Positions 1 through 7,749 of a DNA stretch of 22,684 nt are shown here, piece by piece. Position 1 is the stretch's first letter, and the number at the start of each line of letters is the position of its first letter. Source of the stretch: CAZOHG01 sp964579725 (GTDB taxonomy: Bacteria; Zhuqueibacterota; JdFR-76; BMS3Abin05); the NCBI GenBank assembly GCA_964579725.1, contig CAZOHG010000055.1, positions 1-22,684 of the forward strand, written 5' to 3'. The notes beneath the pieces are model-generated. The model was not told the DNA's origin, did not search any database, and worked only from the letters and a program-made list of their open reading frames with translations. Made by a program: the position numbers and the translations under genes.

Positions 1-99
1 CAAATACAGGGCAAGTTCTGCCACCAGAACAATCACTGCAATAATTATTCGGAGGGCGGCAATGAGCAATCGGGTACCAATACGTACGATTCCTTGCAT
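1..99 (-). CDS. N-terminus of an unidentified membrane-anchored protein (partial)
   Basis: The reverse strand from 99 reads an uninterrupted 33 codons to the window edge. It starts at ATG with a spaced Shine-Dalgarno AAAGGG about seven bases upstream. The peptide begins MQGIVRIGTRLL and continues as one strongly hydrophobic stretch, which looks like an N-terminal signal anchor or first transmembrane helix with basic residues on the cytoplasmic side. Nothing beyond residue 33 is visible, so the family cannot be named. Large envelope proteins of the AsmA/TamB type begin like this, but so do many others. It lies downstream of nadK on the same strand, separated by a 415-nt gap that has its own possible -10 box and a hairpin, so it is probably transcribed separately. 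Confidence 0.55.
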   Translation of the reverse strand, partial: MQGIVRIGTRLLIAALRIIIAVIVLVAELALYL

Positions 100-124
100 T
101 TTTTTGCCCTTTAAGAATATGTTG

Positions 125-130
125 ATTATA
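125..130 (-). promoter_or_regulatory. Possible -10 box for the left-edge gene
   Basis: The minus strand reads a perfect TATAAT here, about 25 bases upstream of the ATG at 99, which would give a short leader of roughly 20 bases. No convincing -35 hexamer sits 16-18 bases upstream, so the call rests on the -10 match and position alone. Confidence 0.35.
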
Positions 131-394
131 AATGCGACCCAACCTCACGGGGGAAATCCGGGGGATTATTCAGGAGAGAATTGGCTCAAAACGGTCTTGA
201 ATCTGAATAATTTCGACGGTTTCCCCGCTTCACCGACAAAAAAATCGACCCGAAAAAATGATTGACAAAAAATAATTGTAAATCGAAAAAATTGCTTGTT
301 TGGGGAACAGATTTAACTTACAGGGGGATATATTTTCAAAAATTGTAATAAAATATTTGCGAAATTGCAAGAACTTTTTTCAAAATCCAACCAA

Positions 395-419
395 CTCCCC
401 AAAAAGACTTTTGAGGGAG
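395..419 (-). terminator. Hairpin downstream of nadK, possible terminator without a clean U-tract
   Basis: CTCCC (395-399) pairs with GGGAG (415-419), and CAAAA (400-404) pairs with TTTTG (409-413). That gives ten base pairs with one bulged base at 414 and a four-base loop. It lies about 100 bases past the nadK stop. Read on the minus strand it is followed by TTGGTTGGATTTTG, which is T-rich but not a classic run. It may terminate or stabilise the end of the nadK transcript. Confidence 0.35.
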
Positions 420-514
420 GGGAAAAGCAGAGGCTTCTTTAAATCAGTTGAGTTTTTTCACAATAATCTTCTCTGGCAAGGAATTTCATTTCCATTGTGT
501 AGCAATTGAACCAT

Positions 515-1417
515 TTAAAATGTATTTTTTCGGTTTTCACCCCAATTGAGTTTCGTCCGTAGAACCTCGTAAAAGCTCTTGCCCGAGCATTTGACCAACT
601 TGACCGAAAACGGGGCCTGCCGGACTTCCACCACATCTCTTTCCGTGACGGTTACCACATCCTGTCCGTCGGCTGTGAAAAGCATCTTTCGGCCCTCGGA
701 TCGGGCTTTGATGCGAATCGTCCGTTTGGGGTGAATCACCAGCGGGCGCTGCGAGAGTGAATGCGAACAAATGGGCGTCACAATCAGCGCTTCCATGTCC
801 GGAGCAAGCAGCGGCCCTCCGGCCGAAAGGTTGTAAGCCGTAGAACCGGTGGGGGTGGAAACAATAATGCCGTCGGCGTTGTACGTATTCAAATATTCGT
901 CGTTAATGTAGGTGTCAATCAAAATGGTTCGCGAGGAGCTGTAGCGATCTAATACCACATCGTTAAAAGCAAAAAACAGGCGTTGGCGTTTGCCTTGAAT
1001 CACCCGGGCCTGAATGGCCATGCGGGCTTCCACATCGAATTGCCCAACGGCAATCTGGTCGACCAGCCGGTACAATTCCTCAACGGAAATCTCGGCCAAA
1101 AAACCGAATCGTCCCAAATTGACCCCCAAAATAGGCACCTGCGTGTGGCTCACCTCCCGCGCAGTGGACAGCATGGTTCCGTCTCCGCCGAAGGCAACCA
1201 CCACATCGCTGTGCAAACCGATTTCCGACCGCGGGTAGGCATCCAACCCAAATTGGCGGACATTTAATTCGCGTTGAATGGTGGTGGTAATGACGGCAGG
1301 GATTCTTTTCTCCTGCAGCATTTTCAGAAAAACCGGAATGGTTTCCCGCGCTTTTTGCTTGTTCAAATTGGCTACAATGCCCAGTCGTTTTTTAGCGCTT
1401 TTTGCCAGGTTGGTCAC
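515..1417 (-). CDS. nadK: NAD kinase
   Basis: This enzyme phosphorylates NAD to NADP in the cytoplasm and supplies the cell's NADP(H). The 300-residue length is normal for the bacterial family. The diagnostic GGDGT loop is at residues 77-81, which binds the phosphate donor and carries the catalytic aspartate. The second conserved block DGIIVSTPTGSTAY is at about 182-195, followed by an SAGGP turn. An FNDVVL segment near 151-156 corresponds to the usual NE/ND substrate-binding motif. The start is GTG, with AAAGG about nine bases upstream, and no better in-frame start exists. The gene begins 24 bases after the dxs stop on the same strand, so it is very likely the last gene of the kinase-xseA-xseB-dxs-nadK unit. 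Linkage of nadK with dxs and the exonuclease VII genes is common in bacteria. Confidence 0.96.
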   Translation of the reverse strand: MTNLAKSAKKRLGIVANLNKQKARETIPVFLKMLQEKRIPAVITTTIQRELNVRQFGLDAYPRSEIGLHSDVVVAFGGDGTMLSTAREVSHTQVPILGVNLGRFGFLAEISVEELYRLVDQIAVGQFDVEARMAIQARVIQGKRQRLFFAFNDVVLDRYSSSRTILIDTYINDEYLNTYNADGIIVSTPTGSTAYNLSAGGPLLAPDMEALIVTPICSHSLSQRPLVIHPKRTIRIKARSEGRKMLFTADGQDVVTVTERDVVEVRQAPFSVKLVKCSGKSFYEVLRTKLNWGENRKNTF

Positions 1418-1441
1418 GCGTCGTGCCTTTCGTACAGAATT

Positions 1442-3343
1442 TTACCCAATGGCTCCCAGGGCTGAACGTCTGCTTTCCAATGCCCGTTTTACTTGCTCGG
1501 CAATGCCTTTGGGATCCAGGTGCAGTTTTTCGAACAGAATGTCTACCGAGCCGTGCTCCACAAAGGCGTCCGGCAATCCGAGTCGAAGGACCTGAATGCC
1601 GGGAGCCAGCTGCGACACAATTTCCAAAACGCCGCTTCCAAAGCCGCCGATCGTCACATTGTCTTCAACCGTAACAAGAATGGGAAATTTCTCGGTAAGA
1701 GCTTTGAGCTTTTCTTCGTCCAAGGGCTTGACAAATCGCATATTTTCCACTTGAACGGAAATCCCCTGTTCTTCCAAAATTTTGGCGGCCTTCAGACTGA
1801 AATCGACCATGCGCCCCACGGCCAACAGTGCGGCGTCAGTCCCCTTTCGCAGGGTTTCACTTTTTCCGATGGGAAGCATTTGGTAGTTTTCCCGAAGAGG
1901 CACACCAAGTCCTGTACCACGCGGGAAACGCAGGGCAATGGGGCCTTCGTGCCGAACGGCTGTCCAGAGCATGTCCTGCAGTTCCGCCTCGTCTTTGGGC
2001 GCCATGACCACCATATTCGGGATCATTCTTAAATAACTTAAGTCAAATGCTCCGTGGTGCGTGGGCCCGTCATTGCCCACCAAGCCACCGCGGTCCAGCG
2101 CGAACACGACCGGCAATTTTTGAATAGCCACATCGTGGATAATTTGATCGAAAGCCCGCTGGAGAAATGTGGAGTAAATGGCCACAACCGGTTTTTGGCC
2201 TTGCGTGGCCAGGCCCGCGGCAAAAGTCACGGCATGCTGCTCGGCAATCCCCACGTCCACAAAGCGCCGGGGAATGGCCTGGCGCAAATATTCCAGCCCC
2301 GTTCCGGCGGGCATGGCTGCCGTAATCCCCACAACTCGCGGGTCTTTTCGGGCAATTTCCACCAATGTGGTACCAAACACTTTGGTGTAACTGGGGATGT
2401 CACTTTTGGTCAAGCTCATTCCGGTGGACAGGTCAAACGCTCCCAACCCGTGGAAACGCGGTGCGTCCTCTTCCGCCGGCTTGTACCCCTTGCCTTTTAC
2501 CGTCAGGACGTGCAAAAGAATCGGCCCTTTAAGATTCTGAATCTCCCGAAACGTGTGAATTAGCTGCGACAAATTGTGTCCGTCAAGGGGGCCGAAATAC
2601 CGAAAACCGAACTGCTCGAATAATTGCCCGGGCGAAATAGCCGATTTAACCGCTTTCTCAAGCTGCCGCACCGTGCGCCGAATGTGGTGACCCACCGTCG
2701 GCATTTTTCCGGTCAATTCCCACACGTCCTTTTTAATGCGATTGTAAACGGGATTGCTAATAATATTCGTCAGATAGCGGGAAACAGCCCCCACATTCGG
2801 TGAGATGGACATTTTATTGTCATTCAAAATCAAAATCATGTCCTTGCCCGAAGCACCGGCGTTGTTCAGCCCCTCAAAAGCAATCCCGCCGGTCAGAGCA
2901 CCATCCCCCACAACGGCCACCACTTTAAAGTCTTCGCCCTTAAAATCGCGGGCAAACGCCATTCCCAGTGCAGCCGAAATGGCCGTACTGGCGTGCCCCA
3001 CGCCGAAGGTGTCGTATTCGCTTTCCGCAATTTTCGTAAAACCGCTTAGTCCCCCGTATTGGCGAATGGTGTGTAATCGATCCTTCCGACCGGTAAGAAT
3101 TTTGTGGATGTACGCCTGGTGCCCCACATCCCACACAATTTTGTCCTTGGGGGTGTTGAGCACGTAATGCAGCGCCAGAGTCAGTTCCACCACCCCCAGA
3201 CTGGGCGCCAGATGTCCGCCGGTTTTGCTGACGACATTCAGCAAAAACTCCCGAAGCTCCCGAGCCAACTGGGCCAATTGGGGAATGTCCAGGTCTTTCA
3301 AATCCACGGGGTATTGAATTTTGTCCAACAATTTCTCGGCCAT
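1442..3343 (-). CDS. dxs: 1-deoxy-D-xylulose-5-phosphate synthase
   Basis: This thiamine-diphosphate enzyme condenses pyruvate and glyceraldehyde 3-phosphate to DXP, the first step of the MEP isoprenoid route, and DXP also feeds thiamine and pyridoxal synthesis. From the chosen ATG it is 633 residues, typical for the family. The ThDP/Mg motif GDGALTGG is at about 146-153 with the paired asparagines GLNNAG at 159-163. HVLTVKGKGY is near 278-287. The transketolase-type catalytic glutamate is E368 in AEQHAVTFAAGLA. DRGGLVGNDGPTHHG lies near 417-431. The frame is open for another 36 codons upstream, but the homologous part begins at MAEKLLDKI, and GGA lies about 10 bases before that ATG. The gene sits between xseB and nadK on the same strand. 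Confidence 0.96.
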   Translation of the reverse strand: MAEKLLDKIQYPVDLKDLDIPQLAQLARELREFLLNVVSKTGGHLAPSLGVVELTLALHYVLNTPKDKIVWDVGHQAYIHKILTGRKDRLHTIRQYGGLSGFTKIAESEYDTFGVGHASTAISAALGMAFARDFKGEDFKVVAVVGDGALTGGIAFEGLNNAGASGKDMILILNDNKMSISPNVGAVSRYLTNIISNPVYNRIKKDVWELTGKMPTVGHHIRRTVRQLEKAVKSAISPGQLFEQFGFRYFGPLDGHNLSQLIHTFREIQNLKGPILLHVLTVKGKGYKPAEEDAPRFHGLGAFDLSTGMSLTKSDIPSYTKVFGTTLVEIARKDPRVVGITAAMPAGTGLEYLRQAIPRRFVDVGIAEQHAVTFAAGLATQGQKPVVAIYSTFLQRAFDQIIHDVAIQKLPVVFALDRGGLVGNDGPTHHGAFDLSYLRMIPNMVVMAPKDEAELQDMLWTAVRHEGPIALRFPRGTGLGVPLRENYQMLPIGKSETLRKGTDAALLAVGRMVDFSLKAAKILEEQGISVQVENMRFVKPLDEEKLKALTEKFPILVTVEDNVTIGGFGSGVLEIVSQLAPGIQVLRLGLPDAFVEHGSVDILFEKLHLDPKGIAEQVKRALESRRSALGAIG

Positions 3344-3504
3344 GGTATTTTTTCCAAATTTAGATTTAACCTTACGCCTGCCAAACTCAACTTTTAGGGG
3401 GATGTGGTTTGGGCCACTCCTTCTGACCCCGTTGAAACCGCCCTCAACCATTTCTCGCAGGGTGACAATTCACAAACGGCTTCTGGCGGAATGCTTCGGT
3501 GCGC

Positions 3505-3723
3505 TTACGGAATCAATTCCAATTGAAATCCGCCCTCTTCTTTTTTGGCAATGCGCATCAGTTTTTTCTCCGCCTTATTCAAACGATCGGAGCAAAATCG
3601 TGCCAGTTCCATGCCCTCCTCAAACATTTTAATGGAATCCTCCAGGGACACGTCCCCATTTTCCAGCGTGGCAACAATTTCCTCCAGGCGGGTGAGCGCC
3701 TTTTCAAAGCTTTCTTTAACCAT
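3505..3723 (-). CDS. xseB: Exodeoxyribonuclease VII small subunit
   Basis: This is the small subunit of exonuclease VII, which assembles in several copies on XseA and is needed for degradation of single-stranded DNA to oligonucleotides. The 72-residue product contains the family signature along its whole length: SFEKALTRLEEIVATLENG, then SLEDSIKMFEEGMELARFC, then a basic helical tail. The pattern is two amphipathic helices that can form a coiled coil. I chose the ATG giving MVKESFEKAL. A TTG 18 codons upstream extends the frame with sequence unlike the family. The gene follows xseA by 62 bases on the same strand. The 161 bases between it and dxs hold no gene. Confidence 0.93.
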   Translation of the reverse strand: MVKESFEKALTRLEEIVATLENGDVSLEDSIKMFEEGMELARFCSDRLNKAEKKLMRIAKKEEGGFQLELIP

Positions 3724-3785
3724 GTTTGTCCACTTCTCCCAAATTTTTGGCAAAAAAAGACCCTTTTCTGAAAACAATTCCCTGC

Positions 3786-5027
3786 TTAATTTTCCTCAGG
3801 GGTGAGGCTTTCGACGCGGGCGTCTGCCGACCCACGGTAAAAGTGAAGCGACACACCGTCGTCCACCGATAGTTCTTCCGCCCGGCGGACGATTTTTCCG
3901 TCTTCTTTTCGGTAACAAATGCTGTAGCCCCGCTTGAGAATGGCGCGGGGATTCAACGACTCCAACCGCTTGGTTAAACTTTCCACCCGACTTCGATTCA
4001 TTTCGATCCGATGAACATACTGGGTTTCCAGCGATTTACTTAACTCGTCCACCCGCTGAGCATATTGCTTAATAACATCCGAGGGCCGCCGCAGGGCGTA
4101 ACTATTGGTGAGATAAATGACTTTCTCTTTGTAGGCCGAAATGGTGGTGTTAATCCGACGAAACATTTTTTGTACCAGATGCCGGATCGTTTGCAGGAGT
4201 TCTTCGCGATTGCGCACCACCAATTCCGCTGCGGCCGAGGGTGTGGGCGCGCGCAAATCGGCCACAAAATCCGAAATCCCAAAATCGATTTCATGCCCCA
4301 CGGCCGAAATGACCGGAATTTTGGAGCGAAAAATTGCCCGAGCAACCACCTCTTCATTAAAGGGCCAGAGGTCTTCCAGAGAACCCCCGCCGCGCCCCAC
4401 AATGAGGACGTCCACCTCTCCGTACTCATTAAATTCATCAATGGCCCGGGCAATTTCTTCCGCCGCTTCTTCCCCCTGCACCCGCACGGGATTCAGAATG
4501 AGTTGAACCGACGGAAAACGCCGGTGAATAACGCTGACCAAATCTCGAATGGCCGCCCCTGTTGGGGAGGTCACAATACCAATTTTTTCGGGGAACCGCG
4601 GAATTGCCTTTTTGTGCTTTTCGTCGAACAAGCCCTCTGCCTTTAATTTCCGCTTCAACTGTTCAAAGGCCATTTGAAGCTCACCAATGCCGGCCGGCTG
4701 CATTTGGAGAACCTCAAATTGGTAGTACCCCCTTTTTTCGTACACACTCACATTGCCGCGGGCTTGTACCTTCATGCCGTCCTGCGGAGTAAAAAACAGC
4801 CCGTTGTTGCGCCCCCGCCACATGACGCAGGGGATTTGACTATTCTCGTCCTTCAAAACAAAGTACATGTGCCCCGAAGAATGCCGCTTAAAATTGGAAA
4901 TTTCCCCCTCAAGCCAGAGCGTTGGGATGGAGCCCTCCAAAAGCAACTTAATTTGCCGGGTCACTTGCGTGACCGTCAGAATTTTCCGCTCCGGCTGCGG
5001 TTCCTGTAAAAACGAAACGTGACTCAT
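3786..5027 (-). CDS. xseA: Exodeoxyribonuclease VII large subunit
   Basis: This is the catalytic subunit of exonuclease VII, which digests single-stranded DNA from both ends in recombination and mismatch repair. It has 413 residues. An N-terminal OB-fold spans roughly 17-115 (TLWLEGEISNF...GHMYFVLKD), followed by the nuclease domain starting at IPRFPEKIGIVTSPTGAAIRD (about 142-162). The conserved GRGGGSLEDLWPFNEE block is at 211-226 and SAVGHEIDFGISDFVADLRA at 241-260. The C-terminal half is predicted long helix, as expected for the part that binds XseB. Its ATG directly abuts the stop codon of the upstream sensor kinase (no intervening base), which implies translational coupling. It ends 62 bases before xseB. 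Confidence 0.96.
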   Translation of the reverse strand: MSHVSFLQEPQPERKILTVTQVTRQIKLLLEGSIPTLWLEGEISNFKRHSSGHMYFVLKDENSQIPCVMWRGRNNGLFFTPQDGMKVQARGNVSVYEKRGYYQFEVLQMQPAGIGELQMAFEQLKRKLKAEGLFDEKHKKAIPRFPEKIGIVTSPTGAAIRDLVSVIHRRFPSVQLILNPVRVQGEEAAEEIARAIDEFNEYGEVDVLIVGRGGGSLEDLWPFNEEVVARAIFRSKIPVISAVGHEIDFGISDFVADLRAPTPSAAAELVVRNREELLQTIRHLVQKMFRRINTTISAYKEKVIYLTNSYALRRPSDVIKQYAQRVDELSKSLETQYVHRIEMNRSRVESLTKRLESLNPRAILKRGYSICYRKEDGKIVRRAEELSVDDGVSLHFYRGSADARVESLTPEEN

Positions 5028-7250
5028 TTACAATCCTGCTGCTGTGCTTTGGGTCGGTTGGTTGAGTTTTGTGAGCGGCGTTTCCCTGATTTTTAAGGGC
5101 AGGTAAATGCGAAACACCGTGCCTTTTCCTTCCTCGCTGGCCACGTCAATGCGACCGTCGTGTTCCTGAATGATTTTTTGTGTAACGGCCATCCCCAGTC
5201 CGGTTCCTCCCTGCCGATTCGTGTAGAAGGGGTTGAACATATTTTCAAGCACCTCTTCGGACATGCCCACCCCGGTATCCCGAAGCCGAATTTCAATCCC
5301 ATCGTCCACCTTGTACGTTTCCACAAAAATGTCACCGCCTTTCGGCATGGAGTAAATCGAATTGGTCAAAATATTCGTAAACACCTGTTTCATTTGATCT
5401 TCGTCCACGTACACATGGGGTAGATCGGGAGCGTAATTTTTGTGAATGGTCACGTTGTGTTCCTGAAGCAAGGGTGCGTGAAGTTGCGTGACCGCATCCA
5501 AAATGTGGTGAATGTCCTGTAATTTTCGAAAAGGTTTTGAAATTTTCGTAAAATTCAACACATTGGCCAGAATTTTTTCCAAACGCAGCACCTCACGACT
5601 AATAATTTCGGCCCCTTGTTTCACCGATTCGACGTCGTCGGGATGTTGCAAAATGTGGCGGGCAAATCCGCCGATGGCAGTCAGGGGATTTCGGATTTCG
5701 TGGGCCACGTGAGCCGCCATCTTTCCCACAACCGCCAATTTTTCGGAATGCAACAGCTTGTTTTGTGCCTCCTGAAGCTGGGCGAAAGCGCGGTTCAGTT
5801 CCTCAACCTTGTCTTTCAACTTTTTGTAGGCCTCGGCATTTTCAATGGCCAACGCCGCCTGGTTGGCAAAAAGCGAGAGCAGCTCCACGCGGTCTTCTTC
5901 AATAGGAAATTCACTGAATTTGTTGTCCGCCAAAATGACGCCAATCACCCGGCCCTTGGCAATCAGCGGCACCACCACAAACGATTCGATCTGAAACGTC
6001 TCTTTGAGCGGGCGGGGAACCAGAGGATTTTCCGCTGCATTTTCAATTTTAAACGGCCGTTTTTCCTTAACGGCTTTCACCAGTACATTGTTTTCGTCAT
6101 CCAGCGAAAAACGGACTTCGCGAACCAACGTGTCAAACAAAGAGGGTTCTTTGGGAATCTGCGTCCCGTATTTCTCCAAAAAGGCTTCCAAGTTGGCGTG
6201 GTCCTTCGAGAGTTGATTCCACACCTGCTGGGCTTCACCCGCATTCATCGGGCCGACGCCCACTTTTCCCTCCAATTTTTTACCCTCTTCATCGATGAGA
6301 AAAATCATCGCCCGACTGAACCCCAGGGCACACCCTGCCGTAATGCTGGTCAAAATAAGGTGCAGTAATTCCGGCAAGTTCAGCGTGCGCTGAATGGCCT
6401 GCCCGACCTGGCGCAAAATTGTGAGTTCGTAGGTCTGCTTCTCAAGTCGGGTCACATCCTCCCAAATGGACAATAATCCGCTGATGTGGTTGTTTTCGTC
6501 CCGAAGCGCCACACAATTCACGTTGGCGCGGATCCACCACCCCTGGTTGTTCTGAATGTCCACAGTGGGGATTTCCACCGATTCGCCCGTTTCCAACACT
6601 CGCGCAAAGCGCTGGCAAATCTCTTTCTGCTTCAGAAGATTGCAGTCCAGAATATTCTTTCCCACAAATGTGGATGCGTCGGGAGCAGCCATCATTTGCA
6701 CAAAAAACGAATTCACGCGCACAATGGTGCCGTTTTTGTCCGTTGACAAAATCCCCACCGGGGCGTAATTAATCAGACGTTCCAGATAGCTGTTGGCATT
6801 TTGAAGCTCCTCCTGCAGGTGGGTGTTCCGGATTTTAATTTCGTGGGTCACAAAGACGCTTTGAATCACGTTGACTAATTCATTCAACCCGAAGGGTTTG
6901 TTCAGATAAGCGCTGATTCCCATTTTCAGGAGCTTATTTTTTCGCTCCTCGTCGTGGGTGTGGGCGGTCAACATAATGACGGGAATGTCCCGAAATTCGG
7001 TGTATTCGGGATTGAGCTGGAGTTCGCGGTACAGCATTTCGCCATCGATGTCTGGCATCATGAGATCGAGTAGAATCAGATCGGGGCGGTATTCCTTAAT
7101 CCGCTGCAAACCTTCCAGGCCGTTAAAGGCCGAAATGTACCGGTAGCCGCTGCGGTGCAGCACAACACGGCTCAGGTCGTGAAGGCTGGCATCGTCGTCA
7201 ATGACCAAAATGGTTCTTTGCGGAATATTTCTTGCGTCCATGGCCGACAT
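5028..7250 (-). CDS. Histidine kinase with N-terminal receiver, PAS and GAF domains
   Basis: This is a cytoplasmic two-component sensor of 740 residues. Domains in order: a receiver domain (about 12-133) with phospho-acceptor D62 in LILLDLMMPD, T95, and K118 in LNKPF; a short helical linker; a PAS domain (about 155-270); a GAF domain (about 290-475, ending ALAIENAEAYKKL); a coiled-coil linker; a HisKA domain with phospho-acceptor H517 in AAHVAHEIRNPLTAIGG; and a HATPase domain with N-box N626/N630, DTGVGM (658-663) and GGTGLGMA (681-688). There are no transmembrane segments, so it senses an intracellular signal. The first ATG has GGGAG eight bases upstream; the second (residue 4) has none. 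It is the first gene of the run into xseA. Its ligand and partner regulator cannot be told from the sequence. Confidence 0.92.
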   Translation of the reverse strand: MSAMDARNIPQRTILVIDDDASLHDLSRVVLHRSGYRYISAFNGLEGLQRIKEYRPDLILLDLMMPDIDGEMLYRELQLNPEYTEFRDIPVIMLTAHTHDEERKNKLLKMGISAYLNKPFGLNELVNVIQSVFVTHEIKIRNTHLQEELQNANSYLERLINYAPVGILSTDKNGTIVRVNSFFVQMMAAPDASTFVGKNILDCNLLKQKEICQRFARVLETGESVEIPTVDIQNNQGWWIRANVNCVALRDENNHISGLLSIWEDVTRLEKQTYELTILRQVGQAIQRTLNLPELLHLILTSITAGCALGFSRAMIFLIDEEGKKLEGKVGVGPMNAGEAQQVWNQLSKDHANLEAFLEKYGTQIPKEPSLFDTLVREVRFSLDDENNVLVKAVKEKRPFKIENAAENPLVPRPLKETFQIESFVVVPLIAKGRVIGVILADNKFSEFPIEEDRVELLSLFANQAALAIENAEAYKKLKDKVEELNRAFAQLQEAQNKLLHSEKLAVVGKMAAHVAHEIRNPLTAIGGFARHILQHPDDVESVKQGAEIISREVLRLEKILANVLNFTKISKPFRKLQDIHHILDAVTQLHAPLLQEHNVTIHKNYAPDLPHVYVDEDQMKQVFTNILTNSIYSMPKGGDIFVETYKVDDGIEIRLRDTGVGMSEEVLENMFNPFYTNRQGGTGLGMAVTQKIIQEHDGRIDVASEEGKGTVFRIYLPLKIRETPLTKLNQPTQSTAAGL

Positions 7251-7497
7251 TGTTCTAACTCCCGCGGGACCGGCGTGGTGCGCCTTTTTCGCCCCGCTTC
7301 GAAATCAGAGAAAAACGCGGTTCGTTGCGCTGAATTTTGCACAAGTTCAACCCGATTTCTCCCATTTTCCTTCAATTTTTCACATTCCCCGAGGCGGATC
7401 AGGCCGAGAACAGGCCAAACGAATTTCAGCCTTACTTTTCTACCCGGAAAGCTCATTTGTTTGACCGCGGCAGGGAAAAATCCCGCCGAATCCGCCT

Positions 7498-7529
7498 AAA
7501 AAAACAAACACCTTTTTCGTCAAAAGGTG
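7498..7529 (-). terminator. Rho-independent terminator of the sppA-HU-small-protein unit
   Basis: CACCTTTT (7509-7516) and AAAAGGTG (7522-7529) form an 8-bp perfect stem with a five-base loop. On the minus strand the stem is followed directly by TTTGTTTTTTT (7508 down to 7498). This is a textbook terminator for transcripts coming from sppA and HU, and it separates them from the kinase operon. Confidence 0.8.
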
Positions 7530-7570
7530 ATTGCAAGATGTTCCACAATATTTAAACGAAATAACGTCCG

Positions 7571-7603
7571 GAAGTTTCGCCGCCATTTTCACGGCGAAAC
7601 TTC
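7571..7603. repeat. 12-bp perfect inverted repeat
   Basis: GAAGTTTCGCCG (7571-7582) and CGGCGAAACTTC (7592-7603) are perfect inverse complements separated by nine bases. No T-run follows on either strand, so it is not a classic terminator. It lies 23 bases past the stop of the small basic protein gene and about 40 bases before the real terminator. It could be a transcript-stabilising 3' hairpin, a protein-binding palindrome or part of a small RNA. Confidence 0.75.
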
Positions 7604-7626
7604 GCAGAAATTCGAACCCCAAAAAT

Positions 7627-7722
7627 CTACCGATTTTTCTTTTTATGTCGGTTTTTTCTCAAACGTTTTTTCCGTTTGTGCGTGGCTATTTTATGACGTT
7701 TCCGTTTACGACCGCAGGGCAA
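7627..7722 (-). CDS. Very small basic AURKAIP1/COX24 (mS38-like) domain protein
   Basis: The minus strand encodes a 31-residue peptide starting PCGRKRKRHKIATHKRKK after the initiator and ending at TAG. About two thirds of its residues are Lys, Arg or His. From memory it closely matches the tiny AURKAIP1/COX24-domain proteins annotated in Bacteroidota (pattern MPSGKKRKRHK-ATHKRKKRLRKNRHK), related to the C-terminus of mitochondrial ribosomal protein mS38. A role as a ribosome-associated protein is therefore likely but inferred. The start is TTG: GGAGG lies seven bases upstream, whereas the in-frame ATG two codons earlier (7728) nearly touches the Shine-Dalgarno, and family members start directly with M-P. 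It follows the HU gene by 27 bases and precedes the terminator. Confidence 0.85.
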   Translation of the reverse strand: MPCGRKRKRHKIATHKRKKRLRKNRHKKKNR

Positions 7723-7728
7723 TGACAT

Positions 7729-7737
7729 CCCTCCTTT
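7729..7737 (-). promoter_or_regulatory. Shine-Dalgarno that sets the TTG start of the small basic protein
   Basis: The minus strand reads AAAGGAGGG. Its GGAGG core is seven bases before TTG (7722) but only about one base before ATG (7728). This favours the TTG. Confidence 0.7.
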
Positions 7738-7749
7738 CTTCTGTGATTT

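Larger units (their letters stand above)
100..514. other. AT-rich intergenic stretch without a credible gene
   Basis: This 415-nt gap lies between nadK and the partial gene at the left edge. Open frames here are short, low in complexity and lack Shine-Dalgarno sequences. It contains one good hairpin (395-419) and, on the minus strand, a TATAAT just upstream of the left-edge gene. I see no tRNA-like cloverleaf and no repeat family. Confidence 0.6.
7251..7626. other. Intergenic region with hairpins and a terminator
   Basis: This 376-nt stretch lies between the COX24-like small gene and the sensor kinase. It contains a 12-bp perfect inverted repeat (7571-7603) and a rho-independent terminator (7498-7529), both listed separately. 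The remaining part, 7251-7497, should hold the promoter of the kinase operon on the minus strand, but I see no convincing -35/-10 pair. A smaller imperfect hairpin (GGCAGGG/TCCCGCC) lies just past the terminator. Confidence 0.6.

Noticed and set aside
62..509. Two plus-strand ORFs of 67 and 69 residues in the left gap
   Set aside because: Low-complexity AT-rich reading without Shine-Dalgarno or family features; the first overlaps the minus-strand partial gene.
7272..7289. GGCG/CGCC hairpin followed by five T on the plus strand
   Set aside because: Four base pairs only and no plus-strand gene ends here; likely chance.
7172..7456. 94-residue minus-strand ORF overlapping the sensor-kinase start
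   Set aside because: It overlaps the kinase gene out of frame, shows no recognisable domain, and lies in the leader region of that operon.
7440..7622. 60-residue minus-strand ORF downstream of the small basic protein gene
   Set aside because: It runs through the perfect inverted repeat and straight across the rho-independent terminator, has no placed Shine-Dalgarno, and its composition looks non-coding.
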